Positions 54,058 to 62,349 of a stretch of 64,000 bases of DNA are shown here, piece after piece; position 1 is the first letter of the stretch; every line of letters starts with the position of its first letter. The DNA lies in assembly GCA_030596395.1 (NCBI GenBank), contig JAUVKF010000005.1, positions 1-64,000 of the forward strand, given 5' to 3'. The position numbers and the translations under genes were made by a program. The DNA is from Chlorobiota bacterium. GTDB lineage: Bacteria > Bacteroidota > Bacteroidia > Bacteroidales > F082. A model generated the notes under the pieces. It had not been told where the DNA came from, searched no databases, and was given only the letters and a program-made list of their open reading frames with translations.

Positions 54058-55110
54058 CTAATTCTTGCTATTCCCGTTTTCGCCAATGATCCAGGTGTTA
54101 CCTGTTCTAAGCAGGTCATCAACTGATTTAAGTGGCGAAGTTCTTTTTTCGTGTTCTATCGAATTCCAGACCAACGATTCGAGGGTCTCTGCTTTTACAG
54201 AACGAATAACACCGAGAGCGGCAGGAAACTCGGGAGGTTTCATTTCGCACAGCATGATATGAACGCCAGGATCGGCTTTATAAGGATCATGAACAAGGAT
54301 ATCATCGAGGGTAACACCATTTTCGCCGATTGTTACCACTTCAAGGCCTGAGCTTGTTAATACCAGTCCTTTGTTTTGCTCTTTTCCAAAAATCATGGGT
54401 TTATCTGCGTGCAGAAAGATCTGACTGTCTTCCTTGGTTTCACGGGCAGTGATCAGGCCGTGTATTTTATTGTTGAATATCACACAATTAGCCAGTATTT
54501 CAACGATCGAAGTTCCACGGTGTTTTGCTGCTTCAAGAAAAACTTCGGTCATCATTTTGGGATTGGTATCAACAACCCTGGCAAAGAATTTTCCTCTTGC
54601 CCCAATTACAAGTTCACCAGGATTAAATGGCGGTTCAAATGTACCTTGCGGTGAAGATTTTGTTTTTGATCCTTTGGGTGTAGTTGGTGAATATTGCCCT
54701 TTGGTCAAACCATATATCTTATTATTAAACAACAGGACATTGATGTCGGCATTACGGCGTGCCATATGAATAAAATGGTTTCCTCCGATAGCCATCGAAT
54801 CACCATCACCTGTTATCATCCAGACACTTAATTTTGGATTGGTAAGTTTGATGCCTGTTGCAAGCGCTGCTGCGCGTCCATGAATGCCATGTATACCATA
54901 GGTGTTCATATAATACGGAAATCGTGAAGAGCAGCCAATACCTGATACAACTACAAAATCTTCTTTTGGGATTCCCAACTGTGGAAATACATTTTCTACT
55001 GACCGTAAAATAGCATGGTCACCACAACCCGGGCACCATTTAACCATTTGATCGCTTTCAAAATCTTCCTTTGTCAGTTCTAATTTTTTTGTTTTGATTG
55101 TTTCTGCCAT
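54058..55110 (-). CDS. korB: 2-oxoglutarate:ferredoxin oxidoreductase, beta subunit
   Basis: A 350-residue TPP-binding subunit of a 2-oxoacid:ferredoxin oxidoreductase. The N-terminal CPGCGDHA pair (Cys26, Cys29) with [19 protein letters not shown] and the TPP motif [23 protein letters not shown]...NN (101-130) are all present. With KorA it decarboxylates 2-oxoglutarate to succinyl-CoA and reduces ferredoxin. It starts 4 nt after korA. 2-oxoglutarate specificity is inferred from overall similarity to KorB. Confidence 0.93.
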   Translation of the reverse strand: MAETIKTKKLELTKEDFESDQMVKWCPGCGDHAILRSVENVFPQLGIPKEDFVVVSGIGCSSRFPYYMNTYGIHGIHGRAAALATGIKLTNPKLSVWMITGDGDSMAIGGNHFIHMARRNADINVLLFNNKIYGLTKGQYSPTTPKGSKTKSSPQGTFEPPFNPGELVIGARGKFFARVVDTNPKMMTEVFLEAAKHRGTSIVEILANCVIFNNKIHGLITARETKEDSQIFLHADKPMIFGKEQNKGLVLTSSGLEVVTIGENGVTLDDILVHDPYKADPGVHIMLCEMKPPEFPAALGVIRSVKAETLESLVWNSIEHEKRTSPLKSVDDLLRTGNTWIIGENGNSKN

Positions 55111-55114
55111 GGTC

Positions 55115-56962
55115 TTACTTTTTTAAAAAGTCAGTAAACTTCTCCTTCAATTCTGTAACCATAAAAGGTAATCCCTGGAGTTTATTGTATTGGTGATAAT
55201 TGTATTCCGGGAAATTCATCCGTAAATAATTTACAAACTGTCCGAGGTTTATTTCGCATACCAATATTTTTTTGAATCTGGCAAAAACCTCCCTGGTATT
55301 TTTAGGAAGGGGTTTGATATATTTAAAGTGAGCCATGCTAATATTAATTCCCTCTTTTCGCAATTCCTCAACGGCAGTTAGCATAACGCCATAAGTTCCT
55401 CCCCAGCTAACTACCAATAATTCCCCTTCTTCTTCGCCTATCACATCAAGTTCAGAAATATAGTTCGCAATGCGATTAACCTTTTCTTCCCTGATCTTAC
55501 TCATTTTCTGGTGGTTTAACGGGTCTTGAGAAACATTTCCGCTAATATTTTCTTTTTCCAGTCCGCCAATACGATGCCGTAATCCTTCCGTTCCGGGTAT
55601 AGCCCACGAGCGGCTCAGTTTCTTCGGATCGCGTAGATAAGGTTTAAAGTTGGGATCGTTTGCCTCAACCAGAGGTGGAGTAATAGAAGGGAGATCAGCT
55701 ACATGGGGAACTCTAAACACTTCCGATCCATTTGCCAGCGAGCCGTCAGTTAAAAGTATTACCGGGGTCATGTGCTCAAGCGAAAGTTTCGCGGCTTCAT
55801 ATGCCGAATAAAAACAATCCGATGAACTAATAGCAGCCATAACAATAACCGGGGCTTCACCGTTTCTTCCAAACAGAGCCTGCATCAAATCCGACTGCTC
55901 CGATTTAGTAGGTAAACCTGTTGAAGGGCCACCTCGCTGCACGTCCACGATAACAATAGGGAGTTCAGTCATAACTGCCAAACCGATGGCTTCGCTTTTT
56001 AGCGATAATCCCGGGCCGGATGTACTGGTCACCGGTAAAGCACCCGCAAAGGAAGCGCCAAGCGTAGAGACAATACCCGCAATTTCATCTTCGGCCTGGA
56101 ATGCTATGGCAGAGAATTGTTTGTGCCGTGATAATTCCTGTAATATCTCAGAAGCCGGTGTAATTGGATATGATCCAAGGAACAATTTAAGCCCCGATCG
56201 TTCAGCAGCAGCCAATAATCCCCACGCTGTTGCAAGGTTGCCGGTAACATTTCTATATAAGCCTTTATCTAATGGTGCGGGTTCTATTTTAAAGGTGTTG
56301 GCAAAAGCCTCAATGGTATGTGCAAAATGATATCCTGCTGTAAGTACCGTTTGGTTGGCTTTAACAACTATTGGATTGGCTTTAAACTTACGCTCAAAAA
56401 ACTCATGGGTTTTCTTGCAATCTCTGTTGAACATATAAAACACCATTCCCAGGGCAAACATATTTTTACTTTTCTGAGCCGATTTGTTGTCAATGTGCAA
56501 CTCTTTTACGGCTTCACGGGTAAGTGTAGTAATTGGCGCTTCCACAACCTGGTGTCCGACAAGCGATCCATCTTTCCGGGGATCATTTTTATACCCGGCT
56601 TTATTGAAATTCTTTTCAATAAAAGCATCAGTATCAACAATAATGATTGCCTCCTTGGTAATCCATCCCATATTTGCTTTCAGGGATGCAGGGTTCATTG
56701 CAACTAATACATCAGCGAGATCGCCTGATGTATGTATATCACTGTGTCCAAAGTGAATCTGGAAACCCGATACACCTGCCACAGTTCCCTGTGGTGCCCT
56801 GATCTCAGCCGGATAATCAGGAAATGTGGCAAAGTCATTTCCGGCAAAAGCTGTGGAATCCGAAAAAAGATTCCCGGTCAACTGCATTCCGTCACCCGAA
56901 TCCCCGGCAAATCTTATTACCGCATTTTCCAGTTCAACTACTCTGTCTTTCTTTAAAGCCAT
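55115..56962 (-). CDS. korA: 2-oxoglutarate:ferredoxin oxidoreductase, fused gamma-alpha subunit
   Basis: A 615-residue chain fusing the gamma domain (about 10-190: IRFAGDSGDGMQLTGNLFSDS, DYPAEIRAPQGTVAGVSGFQ) to the alpha domain (about 210-615: GSYPITPASEILQELSRHK, AFQAEDEIAGIVSTLGASFAGALPVTSTSGPGLSLKSEAIGLAV). This fusion is the usual KorA layout in Bacteroidota. It leads the korA-korB unit, divergent from a ferredoxin gene that is a likely electron acceptor. A box TAATTTTG (minus strand, 56985-56992) lies 22 nt upstream. Confidence 0.93.
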   Translation of the reverse strand: MALKKDRVVELENAVIRFAGDSGDGMQLTGNLFSDSTAFAGNDFATFPDYPAEIRAPQGTVAGVSGFQIHFGHSDIHTSGDLADVLVAMNPASLKANMGWITKEAIIIVDTDAFIEKNFNKAGYKNDPRKDGSLVGHQVVEAPITTLTREAVKELHIDNKSAQKSKNMFALGMVFYMFNRDCKKTHEFFERKFKANPIVVKANQTVLTAGYHFAHTIEAFANTFKIEPAPLDKGLYRNVTGNLATAWGLLAAAERSGLKLFLGSYPITPASEILQELSRHKQFSAIAFQAEDEIAGIVSTLGASFAGALPVTSTSGPGLSLKSEAIGLAVMTELPIVIVDVQRGGPSTGLPTKSEQSDLMQALFGRNGEAPVIVMAAISSSDCFYSAYEAAKLSLEHMTPVILLTDGSLANGSEVFRVPHVADLPSITPPLVEANDPNFKPYLRDPKKLSRSWAIPGTEGLRHRIGGLEKENISGNVSQDPLNHQKMSKIREEKVNRIANYISELDVIGEEEGELLVVSWGGTYGVMLTAVEELRKEGINISMAHFKYIKPLPKNTREVFARFKKILVCEINLGQFVNYLRMNFPEYNYHQYNKLQGLPFMVTELKEKFTDFLKK

Positions 56963-56984
56963 AGTAAAGTATATTTTAACAGGA

Positions 56985-56992
56985 CAAAATTA
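56985..56992 (-). promoter_or_regulatory. Predicted -7 promoter box of korAB
   Basis: Minus-strand TAATTTTG, 22 nt before the korA ATG. Confidence 0.5.
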
Positions 56993-57279
56993 CTCTTAAT
57001 ATTTTCGCACAACATACATAAAAGTGCATTTTTTTAACATTAATTTAATAATTAAAAGTTGTTGTTATTCATGGTATATCAGATTGTTTATTAACCTGTT
57101 ACTACATGATCAATTAACAGACAGTAAGTAATCGCAGCTTAATTATATCCAATCTAAATTCTAAATAGTGAAGATCGGGTTTAGCAGCCAAAAAAAAGGA
57201 TTAAAAACCAGGTATTAAAACTACTATTTAGATTACCTAAAAATTTATTTAATAATCAAATTTCTATAAAGTATATCTA

Positions 57280-57287
57280 TATATTTG
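57280..57287 (+). promoter_or_regulatory. Predicted -7 promoter box of the ferredoxin gene
   Basis: TATATTTG, 27 nt before the ferredoxin ATG. Confidence 0.5.
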
Positions 57288-57314
57288 CCGCATTAACAAC
57301 TAAAACTCTTTATT

Positions 57315-57482
57315 ATGGCTTACGTGATTAATGACGACTGTACAGCATGTGGCAGTTGCATTGATGAATGCCCGGTAGAAGCAATTACTGAAGGCGATAT
57401 TTATGTTATTGATCCCGATCTATGCACCGATTGTGGTGCTTGTGCTGATGTTTGTCCGGTTGAAGCTATTCATCCTGAATAA
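57315..57482 (+). CDS. 2[4Fe-4S] ferredoxin
   Basis: A 55-residue clostridial-type ferredoxin. Two cluster motifs of the form CxxCxxCxxxCP are perfect: CTACGSCIDECP (9-20) and CTDCGACADVCP (37-48). It carries low-potential electrons and is placed divergently from korAB, whose product electrons it would accept. It has a -7 box 27 nt upstream and a strong intrinsic terminator after the stop, so it is transcribed as a single short mRNA. Confidence 0.96.
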   Translation: MAYVINDDCTACGSCIDECPVEAITEGDIYVIDPDLCTDCGACADVCPVEAIHPE

Positions 57483-57507
57483 CATTAAATCATAATTAAC
57501 AAACATA

Positions 57508-57534
57508 AACCCGGAAGCATTTCCGGGTTTTTTT
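57508..57534 (+). terminator. Intrinsic terminator of the ferredoxin gene
   Basis: Perfect 9-bp stem AACCCGGAA/TTCCGGGTT with loop GCAT (57517-57520), followed by a run of seven T. Canonical Rho-independent terminator, 26 nt after the stop. Confidence 0.92.
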
Positions 57535-57590
57535 ATGCACTTTTTATTATTTTTAACGGTTCTAAATAATATCACAAGCATGTTTATTTC

Positions 57591-57598
57591 TACTTTTG
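57591..57598 (+). promoter_or_regulatory. Predicted -7 promoter box of sucA
   Basis: TACTTTTG, exact TAnnTTTG, 26 nt before the sucA ATG. Confidence 0.5.
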
Positions 57599-57624
57599 CT
57601 AACTTGAACGTTTAACATGATTAA

Positions 57625-60483
57625 ATGGATAATCTTGATTTTCTGGGAACTACTGATCCTGATATAATTGAAGAACTTTACAATAAGTTTAAATCAAATC
57701 CGGAGGATGTTGATGAATCCTGGCGCAAGTTTTTTGAAGGTTTTGATTTTGCAACTCAATTGTATCCTGTTAAAGAACATGGTGGAACTGATACTTCAGA
57801 TGAGTTTAAAGTCATTAACCTGATCAATGATTACCGCCGCCGTGGACATCTTTTTACAAAGACCAACCCGGTACGTAAAAGAAGAACCTACACACCCACA
57901 CTGGATATTGAAAATTACGGCCTGGAAAAAAAAGACCTTGATCGTGTATTTCAGGCCGGCAAAGAAATTGGAATCGGGTCTGCCAAATTAAAGGATATTG
58001 TTGCCTTTTTAGAACAAACCTATTGCAGGGCGATCGGTGTGGAATACCTGTTCATCAGGGATGTGGAAATGGTAAAATGGCTCCAGGAAAAATTTGAAGG
58101 CTCAAGGAACACACCAAAATACACCAACGAAGAAAAGATTTTCATTCTTCAAAAATTGCAGCGGGCGGTTCAGTTTGAAAAGTTCCTTCAAAAAAAATTC
58201 CCCGGCCAGAAAAGGTTTTCACTGGAAGGCGCTGAATCGTTGATACCGGCTCTTGATGCCGTAATGGAAAAAGGATCGGAACTGGGTATCAGTGAGTTTA
58301 TTATTGGCATGCCGCACAGGGGCAGGTTAAATGTACTTGCCAATACATTAAGAAAGCCTTATGTTGACATTTTTACTGAATTTGAAAGTCCGGAATATGA
58401 AGATGAAGGCTTACTGGGCGATGTAAAATATCACCTCGGTTATACCAGTGAAAGAAAATCTTTAGATAACACCTCAATTAAATTCACCCTGGCTCCAAAT
58501 CCATCACATCTTGAAGCTGTTGACCCTGTTGTTGAAGGCATTACCCGTGCCAGAATCGGTCACTTCTATAATGGTGAATTTGGTAAAGTTGCCCCTATAC
58601 TTATCCATGGCGATGCTTCAATTGCAGGCCAGGGGATTGTGTACGAAGTAATCCAGATGCAAGACTTACAAGGGTATAAAACCGGAGGTACTATTCACCT
58701 TGTGGTAAATAATCAGATAGGATTTACCACTGATTATCTTGATGCCCGTTCGAGCACTTACTGTACAGATGTGGCAAAAACAACCCTCTCCCCTGTTTTT
58801 CATGTAAATGGCGATGATCCGGAAGCATTGGTTTTTAGTATCCAGACGGCTATGGAGTTCAGGAACAAGTTCAATAAAGATGTTTTTATCGACCTGTTGT
58901 GTTATCGTAAGTATGGTCATAACGAAGGTGATGAACCGCGGTTTACACAACCCATCCTGTACAAATTCATTGAAAAGCATCCTGACCCTTATCAAATCTA
59001 TAAGGATGAACTATTAAAAGATGGGATTGTTAATGAAGATGATTGTGCGGCTTCAGAAATTGCATTGAACAATAAATTAGAAGCACATCTTGATGAAGCA
59101 AAAGCCAGTGTAAAAAAAGCAACAATTGACAGCTTTTTAAAAGACACCTGGAAAGACATAAAGAAGGCAAAACCGGAAGACTTTCTAAAATCACCAAAAA
59201 CAGGCATCACAAAGAAAAACCTGCTTGAAATAACCGATAAAATAACACGCCTTCCGAAGGACAAAAAGTTTTTTAGAAAGACTATTCGGCTACAGGAGCA
59301 ACGTCGGAAAATGGTATTGGATAAGCATTCGTTTGATTGGGCTATGGCCGAACTGCTCGCCTATGGCAGCTTGTTAAATGAAGGAATTCCGGTAAGGTTA
59401 AGCGGTCAGGATGTTGAAAGAGGCACTTTTTCGCATCGTCATGCAGTAATGAGTATTGAAGATGCCAATGAAAAATACATTCCGCTGAATCATATTTCGG
59501 AAAAGCAATCTGAATTTACAATATACAATTCATTGTTGTCGGAGTATGGTGTGCTTGGTTTTGAATATGGATACTCGTTAGCATCACCCAACACATTGAC
59601 GATATGGGAAGCCCAGTTCGGTGATTTTGCCAATGGCGCCCAGGTAATATTCGACCAGTTTTTAAGCAGCGCTGAAGATAAGTGGAACGTAATGAACGAC
59701 CTTGTGATATTGCTGCCCCACGGTTACGAAGGACAGGGTCCTGAGCACTCGAGTGCACGGATGGAAAGGTTCCTGATACTTGCTGCAGAAAACAATATGC
59801 AAATAGCGAATTGTTCAACACCTGCAAACTTTTTCCATATCTTGCGCAGACAACTCAAACGAGCTTTCAGAAAACCACTGATCATTTTCACACCAAAAAG
59901 TTTGCTGCGTCATCCAAAATGTATCTCTACCATTAATGACTTTACAACCGGCAGATTTAAAGAAGTAGTTGATGATGAAACTGCTGATCCCCAAAAAATC
60001 ACAAAACTCGTTTTTTGTACCGGAAAGCTGTATTACGATCTTATTGCAGAAAAAGAAAAACTTGAAAATGAAAGGTTTGCTATTATCAGAATCGAACAAT
60101 TGTATCCTTTTCCTATTGAACAATTGCGTACATTAAAAGCAAAATATAAAAACGCGAAAACGTATATCTGGACACAGGAAGAGCCTGCCAATATGGGTGC
60201 CTGGGAATTTGTAAGAAAAAATATGGCCACTGATTTCAATATTAAAGTAATTGCCCGTCCACCCAGCGGAAGCACTGCAACAGGTTCTTCAAAATTCCAT
60301 GCCATCAGGCAGCAGAAAATACTCGATAAAGTATTTGAAGAATGTGATTGCCCGTATATTGGTGAAGAGTGCAACATGGCCTGCATTGGTAACAGGTGGA
60401 AATCGTTTGAAAAAGAATTAAAAGAATTGCATGTTGATCACATCGACAGCAAATTTCATTCAGGTGTAAAACCGCTGAAATGA
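57625..60483 (+). CDS. sucA: 2-oxoglutarate dehydrogenase E1 component
   Basis: A 952-residue TPP-dependent E1 subunit of the NAD-linked 2-oxoglutarate dehydrogenase complex. The N-terminal peripheral-subunit-like region is DPDIIEELYNKFKSNPEDVDESWRKFF. Catalytic-core blocks are IIGMPHRGRLNVLANTLRKP, HGDASIAGQGIVYEVIQM, VVNNQIGFTTD, and in the C-terminal half SGQDVERGTFSHRHAV, WEAQFGDFANGAQVIFDQF and LLPHGYEGQGPEHSSARMERF. Usually sucB follows; here it does not, and the next genes are FG-GAP proteins, so E2 must be elsewhere. It is transcribed away from korAB after the ferredoxin terminator. Confidence 0.95.
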   Translation: MDNLDFLGTTDPDIIEELYNKFKSNPEDVDESWRKFFEGFDFATQLYPVKEHGGTDTSDEFKVINLINDYRRRGHLFTKTNPVRKRRTYTPTLDIENYGLEKKDLDRVFQAGKEIGIGSAKLKDIVAFLEQTYCRAIGVEYLFIRDVEMVKWLQEKFEGSRNTPKYTNEEKIFILQKLQRAVQFEKFLQKKFPGQKRFSLEGAESLIPALDAVMEKGSELGISEFIIGMPHRGRLNVLANTLRKPYVDIFTEFESPEYEDEGLLGDVKYHLGYTSERKSLDNTSIKFTLAPNPSHLEAVDPVVEGITRARIGHFYNGEFGKVAPILIHGDASIAGQGIVYEVIQMQDLQGYKTGGTIHLVVNNQIGFTTDYLDARSSTYCTDVAKTTLSPVFHVNGDDPEALVFSIQTAMEFRNKFNKDVFIDLLCYRKYGHNEGDEPRFTQPILYKFIEKHPDPYQIYKDELLKDGIVNEDDCAASEIALNNKLEAHLDEAKASVKKATIDSFLKDTWKDIKKAKPEDFLKSPKTGITKKNLLEITDKITRLPKDKKFFRKTIRLQEQRRKMVLDKHSFDWAMAELLAYGSLLNEGIPVRLSGQDVERGTFSHRHAVMSIEDANEKYIPLNHISEKQSEFTIYNSLLSEYGVLGFEYGYSLASPNTLTIWEAQFGDFANGAQVIFDQFLSSAEDKWNVMNDLVILLPHGYEGQGPEHSSARMERFLILAAENNMQIANCSTPANFFHILRRQLKRAFRKPLIIFTPKSLLRHPKCISTINDFTTGRFKEVVDDETADPQKITKLVFCTGKLYYDLIAEKEKLENERFAIIRIEQLYPFPIEQLRTLKAKYKNAKTYIWTQEEPANMGAWEFVRKNMATDFNIKVIARPPSGSTATGSSKFHAIRQQKILDKVFEECDCPYIGEECNMACIGNRWKSFEKELKELHVDHIDSKFHSGVKPLK

Positions 60484-60490
60484 TACAGGA

Positions 60491-60532
60491 GTTAATGGTT
60501 ATTGGTTACTCGTTATTTGTTAAATGTTCCTT
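60491..60532. repeat. Heptanucleotide tandem array (GTTANNN)
   Basis: Six units of 7 bp: GTTAATG, GTTATTG, GTTACTC, GTTATTT, GTTAAAT, GTTCCTT, starting 8 bp after the sucA stop. Degenerate, but the GTT phase is exact. Confidence 0.6.
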
Positions 60533-60708
60533 TAATTGTATATCCTGATAGGAGATTACCTTCTGGCTCCAACAAATCCCTCATTCTTTAAAATACCCTG
60601 AAGTAACTGATAAACATGTATAACTGGTGTGTGGCGAACAAGTTATCAACATTATGTATTTATATTCGATATAAATAGTATGCCAAATAGTTAGTTGACA
60701 ATGTATTA

Positions 60709-60718
60709 CCCCCCCCCC
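60709..60718. repeat. Homopolymeric C10 tract
   Basis: Ten consecutive C in otherwise AT-rich DNA, about 160 bp before the first FG-GAP gene. Such tracts can change length by slippage. Confidence 0.8.
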
Positions 60719-60881
60719 TGTAAATTTTTACATCCGATAAAAGCATTTGACAAAACTCCTTTATTGTAGTATCTTTATAACAACCAAAGCAGAGCTGGGA
60801 ATAAATGCAATTTTGATTAACCATATCTGCTTAGTTTGAAAAGTTGCTGTAAATTACATAAAAAATGTAAACAATATATCT

Positions 60882-62345
60882 TTGAATAAAGCAATCCTCC
60901 TATTAGCATGTGTATTTCTTCTGTCCTTTTCTACCGGGGATAACAGGAGCGAATATAATGTACCATTAATGGCGTGGAGTGTTACTGCCGGTGATATTGA
61001 TCTGGATGGTGACAATGATATTGTTGTTGGACATAAAACTGCGTGGCAACATACTAACCCAACGATTACATTATTAAAAAATATTAACAACGGAATATTT
61101 GAAATAATTGATACATCCATTATATTTTGTGGTTATCAGGAAAATATTTTAACTACCAATGTAAATCTTGATGATTATCCTGATATTATTTCATTTATGT
61201 CAGATTTTTCTTCAGGGAACGCTGAAAGATATATAAGAATATTTTATAATTATAATGGGGAATTTAGCTTGTTTCATGATTTTTTACTTAATAGTAATGC
61301 AACATTTTCAGATATTAATTTCGGAGATATTAACGGCGATTATTTTAACGATATTATTGTTGCTTCTAATAACGGCCGGTTCTGGGGTGCTATCTATAAT
61401 GACGGTACAGGTAATTTCTCAAATCCCCAATATAATCAAGTAAATTATAATCCAAACGGTTTGGTATGCAACGATCTAAATAATGATGGCAGGGATGATA
61501 TTGTTGTTTGCGGCCTTAAAACGAAAATTTATTTTAGTTATCCTGATGGTTTTCAGGAGATTGAACTTGAAACCGAAGATTTTTTTATTCGTGTTTTTAT
61601 TGTTGACTTTGATCTTGACGGATTAAAGGATATTATTGCTTTTGATGATATTCTCGGAGCTTTTACCCTTATCGCCAGATTCAAAAATATCGGAAACAAT
61701 TCTTTTGAACGGTTACCGGATATAGTAAAACAGCCTGGGTCCCACGTGTATTTTATAACTGATTTTAATAATGATACATTACCTGACATCCTGCTACAAT
61801 TGGCTAATTTCTCAGGGTATAAAATTTATTATAATAAAGGAAATTTCCAATTGGGTGATTCTTTGTTTGTACCTGTTCCTTTTTATGGGGAAGGGTGGCG
61901 CAATTGCTATTGCGCAGATATGGACGGCAACGGCTATCAGGACATAATTACCACACGCGCTTTAAATGCCCCCCTGCCCGCTAATGTCAATATCATGTTT
62001 AATGATGGAAACGGAAATTTTGTGGAGGACCCGCTTACTTTAATATATCAGTACTCATCAACAATCAATTATCATTTCTCATGTTACCCTAATCCTTTCC
62101 AAACGGAAACAACATTTGAGTTCAAAACAGAAAAAAATGAAATGGCAGAACTTTACATATACAACCTTCAGGGAAGGTTAATCACATGTTTAACAAAAAG
62201 TGTAAAGAAAGTAGGTCAAATTAATTATTTAAAATGGGACGGGCTTGATACAGGTGGTAAACCATGCAAGCCCGGTAGCTACATAGCATCTCTTAAGGTA
62301 GGTGAAAAGCTTGTCCAAAACATTAAACTCATTAAATCACAATAA
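60882..62345 (+). CDS. FG-GAP/VCBS-repeat type IX cargo protein, paralogue 1
   Basis: A 487-residue exported protein beginning with TTG (MNKAILLLACVFLLSFSTG); the start is fixed by its alignment with paralogues 2 and 3, whose ATG is at the same position. Calcium-binding FG-GAP/VCBS motifs recur, for example DIDLDGDNDIVVGH, DINGDYFNDIIVAS, DLNNDGRDDIVVCG, DFDLDGLKDIIAFDD and DMDGNGYQDIIT, indicating a beta-propeller. The final 90 residues (FSCYPNPFQTETTFEF to LIKSQ) are a type A sorting domain, sending it through the type IX system to the surface. Ligand unknown. Confidence 0.88.
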   Translation: MNKAILLLACVFLLSFSTGDNRSEYNVPLMAWSVTAGDIDLDGDNDIVVGHKTAWQHTNPTITLLKNINNGIFEIIDTSIIFCGYQENILTTNVNLDDYPDIISFMSDFSSGNAERYIRIFYNYNGEFSLFHDFLLNSNATFSDINFGDINGDYFNDIIVASNNGRFWGAIYNDGTGNFSNPQYNQVNYNPNGLVCNDLNNDGRDDIVVCGLKTKIYFSYPDGFQEIELETEDFFIRVFIVDFDLDGLKDIIAFDDILGAFTLIARFKNIGNNSFERLPDIVKQPGSHVYFITDFNNDTLPDILLQLANFSGYKIYYNKGNFQLGDSLFVPVPFYGEGWRNCYCADMDGNGYQDIITTRALNAPLPANVNIMFNDGNGNFVEDPLTLIYQYSSTINYHFSCYPNPFQTETTFEFKTEKNEMAELYIYNLQGRLITCLTKSVKKVGQINYLKWDGLDTGGKPCKPGSYIASLKVGEKLVQNIKLIKSQ

Positions 62346-62349
62346 ACAT

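Larger units (their letters stand above)
56963..57314. other. Divergent regulatory region between korAB and ferredoxin
   Basis: The 352 bp hold a minus-strand -7 box TAATTTTG (56985-56992) for korAB and a plus-strand box TATATTTG (57280-57287) for the ferredoxin. The middle is very AT-rich with no gene or strong repeat; an activator or repressor could sit here, but no operator was identified. Confidence 0.45.
60484..60881. other. Intergenic region with heptad repeat and C10 tract
   Basis: The 398 bp between sucA and the first FG-GAP gene hold six 7-bp GTT-led repeats (60491-60532) and a run of ten C (60709-60718). A box TATCTTTG (60877-60884) overlaps the TTG start of the next gene. No gene was seen. 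Confidence 0.55.

Noticed and set aside
53886-54122. Open frames through the CCAGYAT array on both strands (PVSSIQ/ILDTGYW-like peptides)
   Set aside because: A 7-bp array reads as a repeating heptapeptide in any frame, so openness is a by-product of the repeat. No start context or domain.
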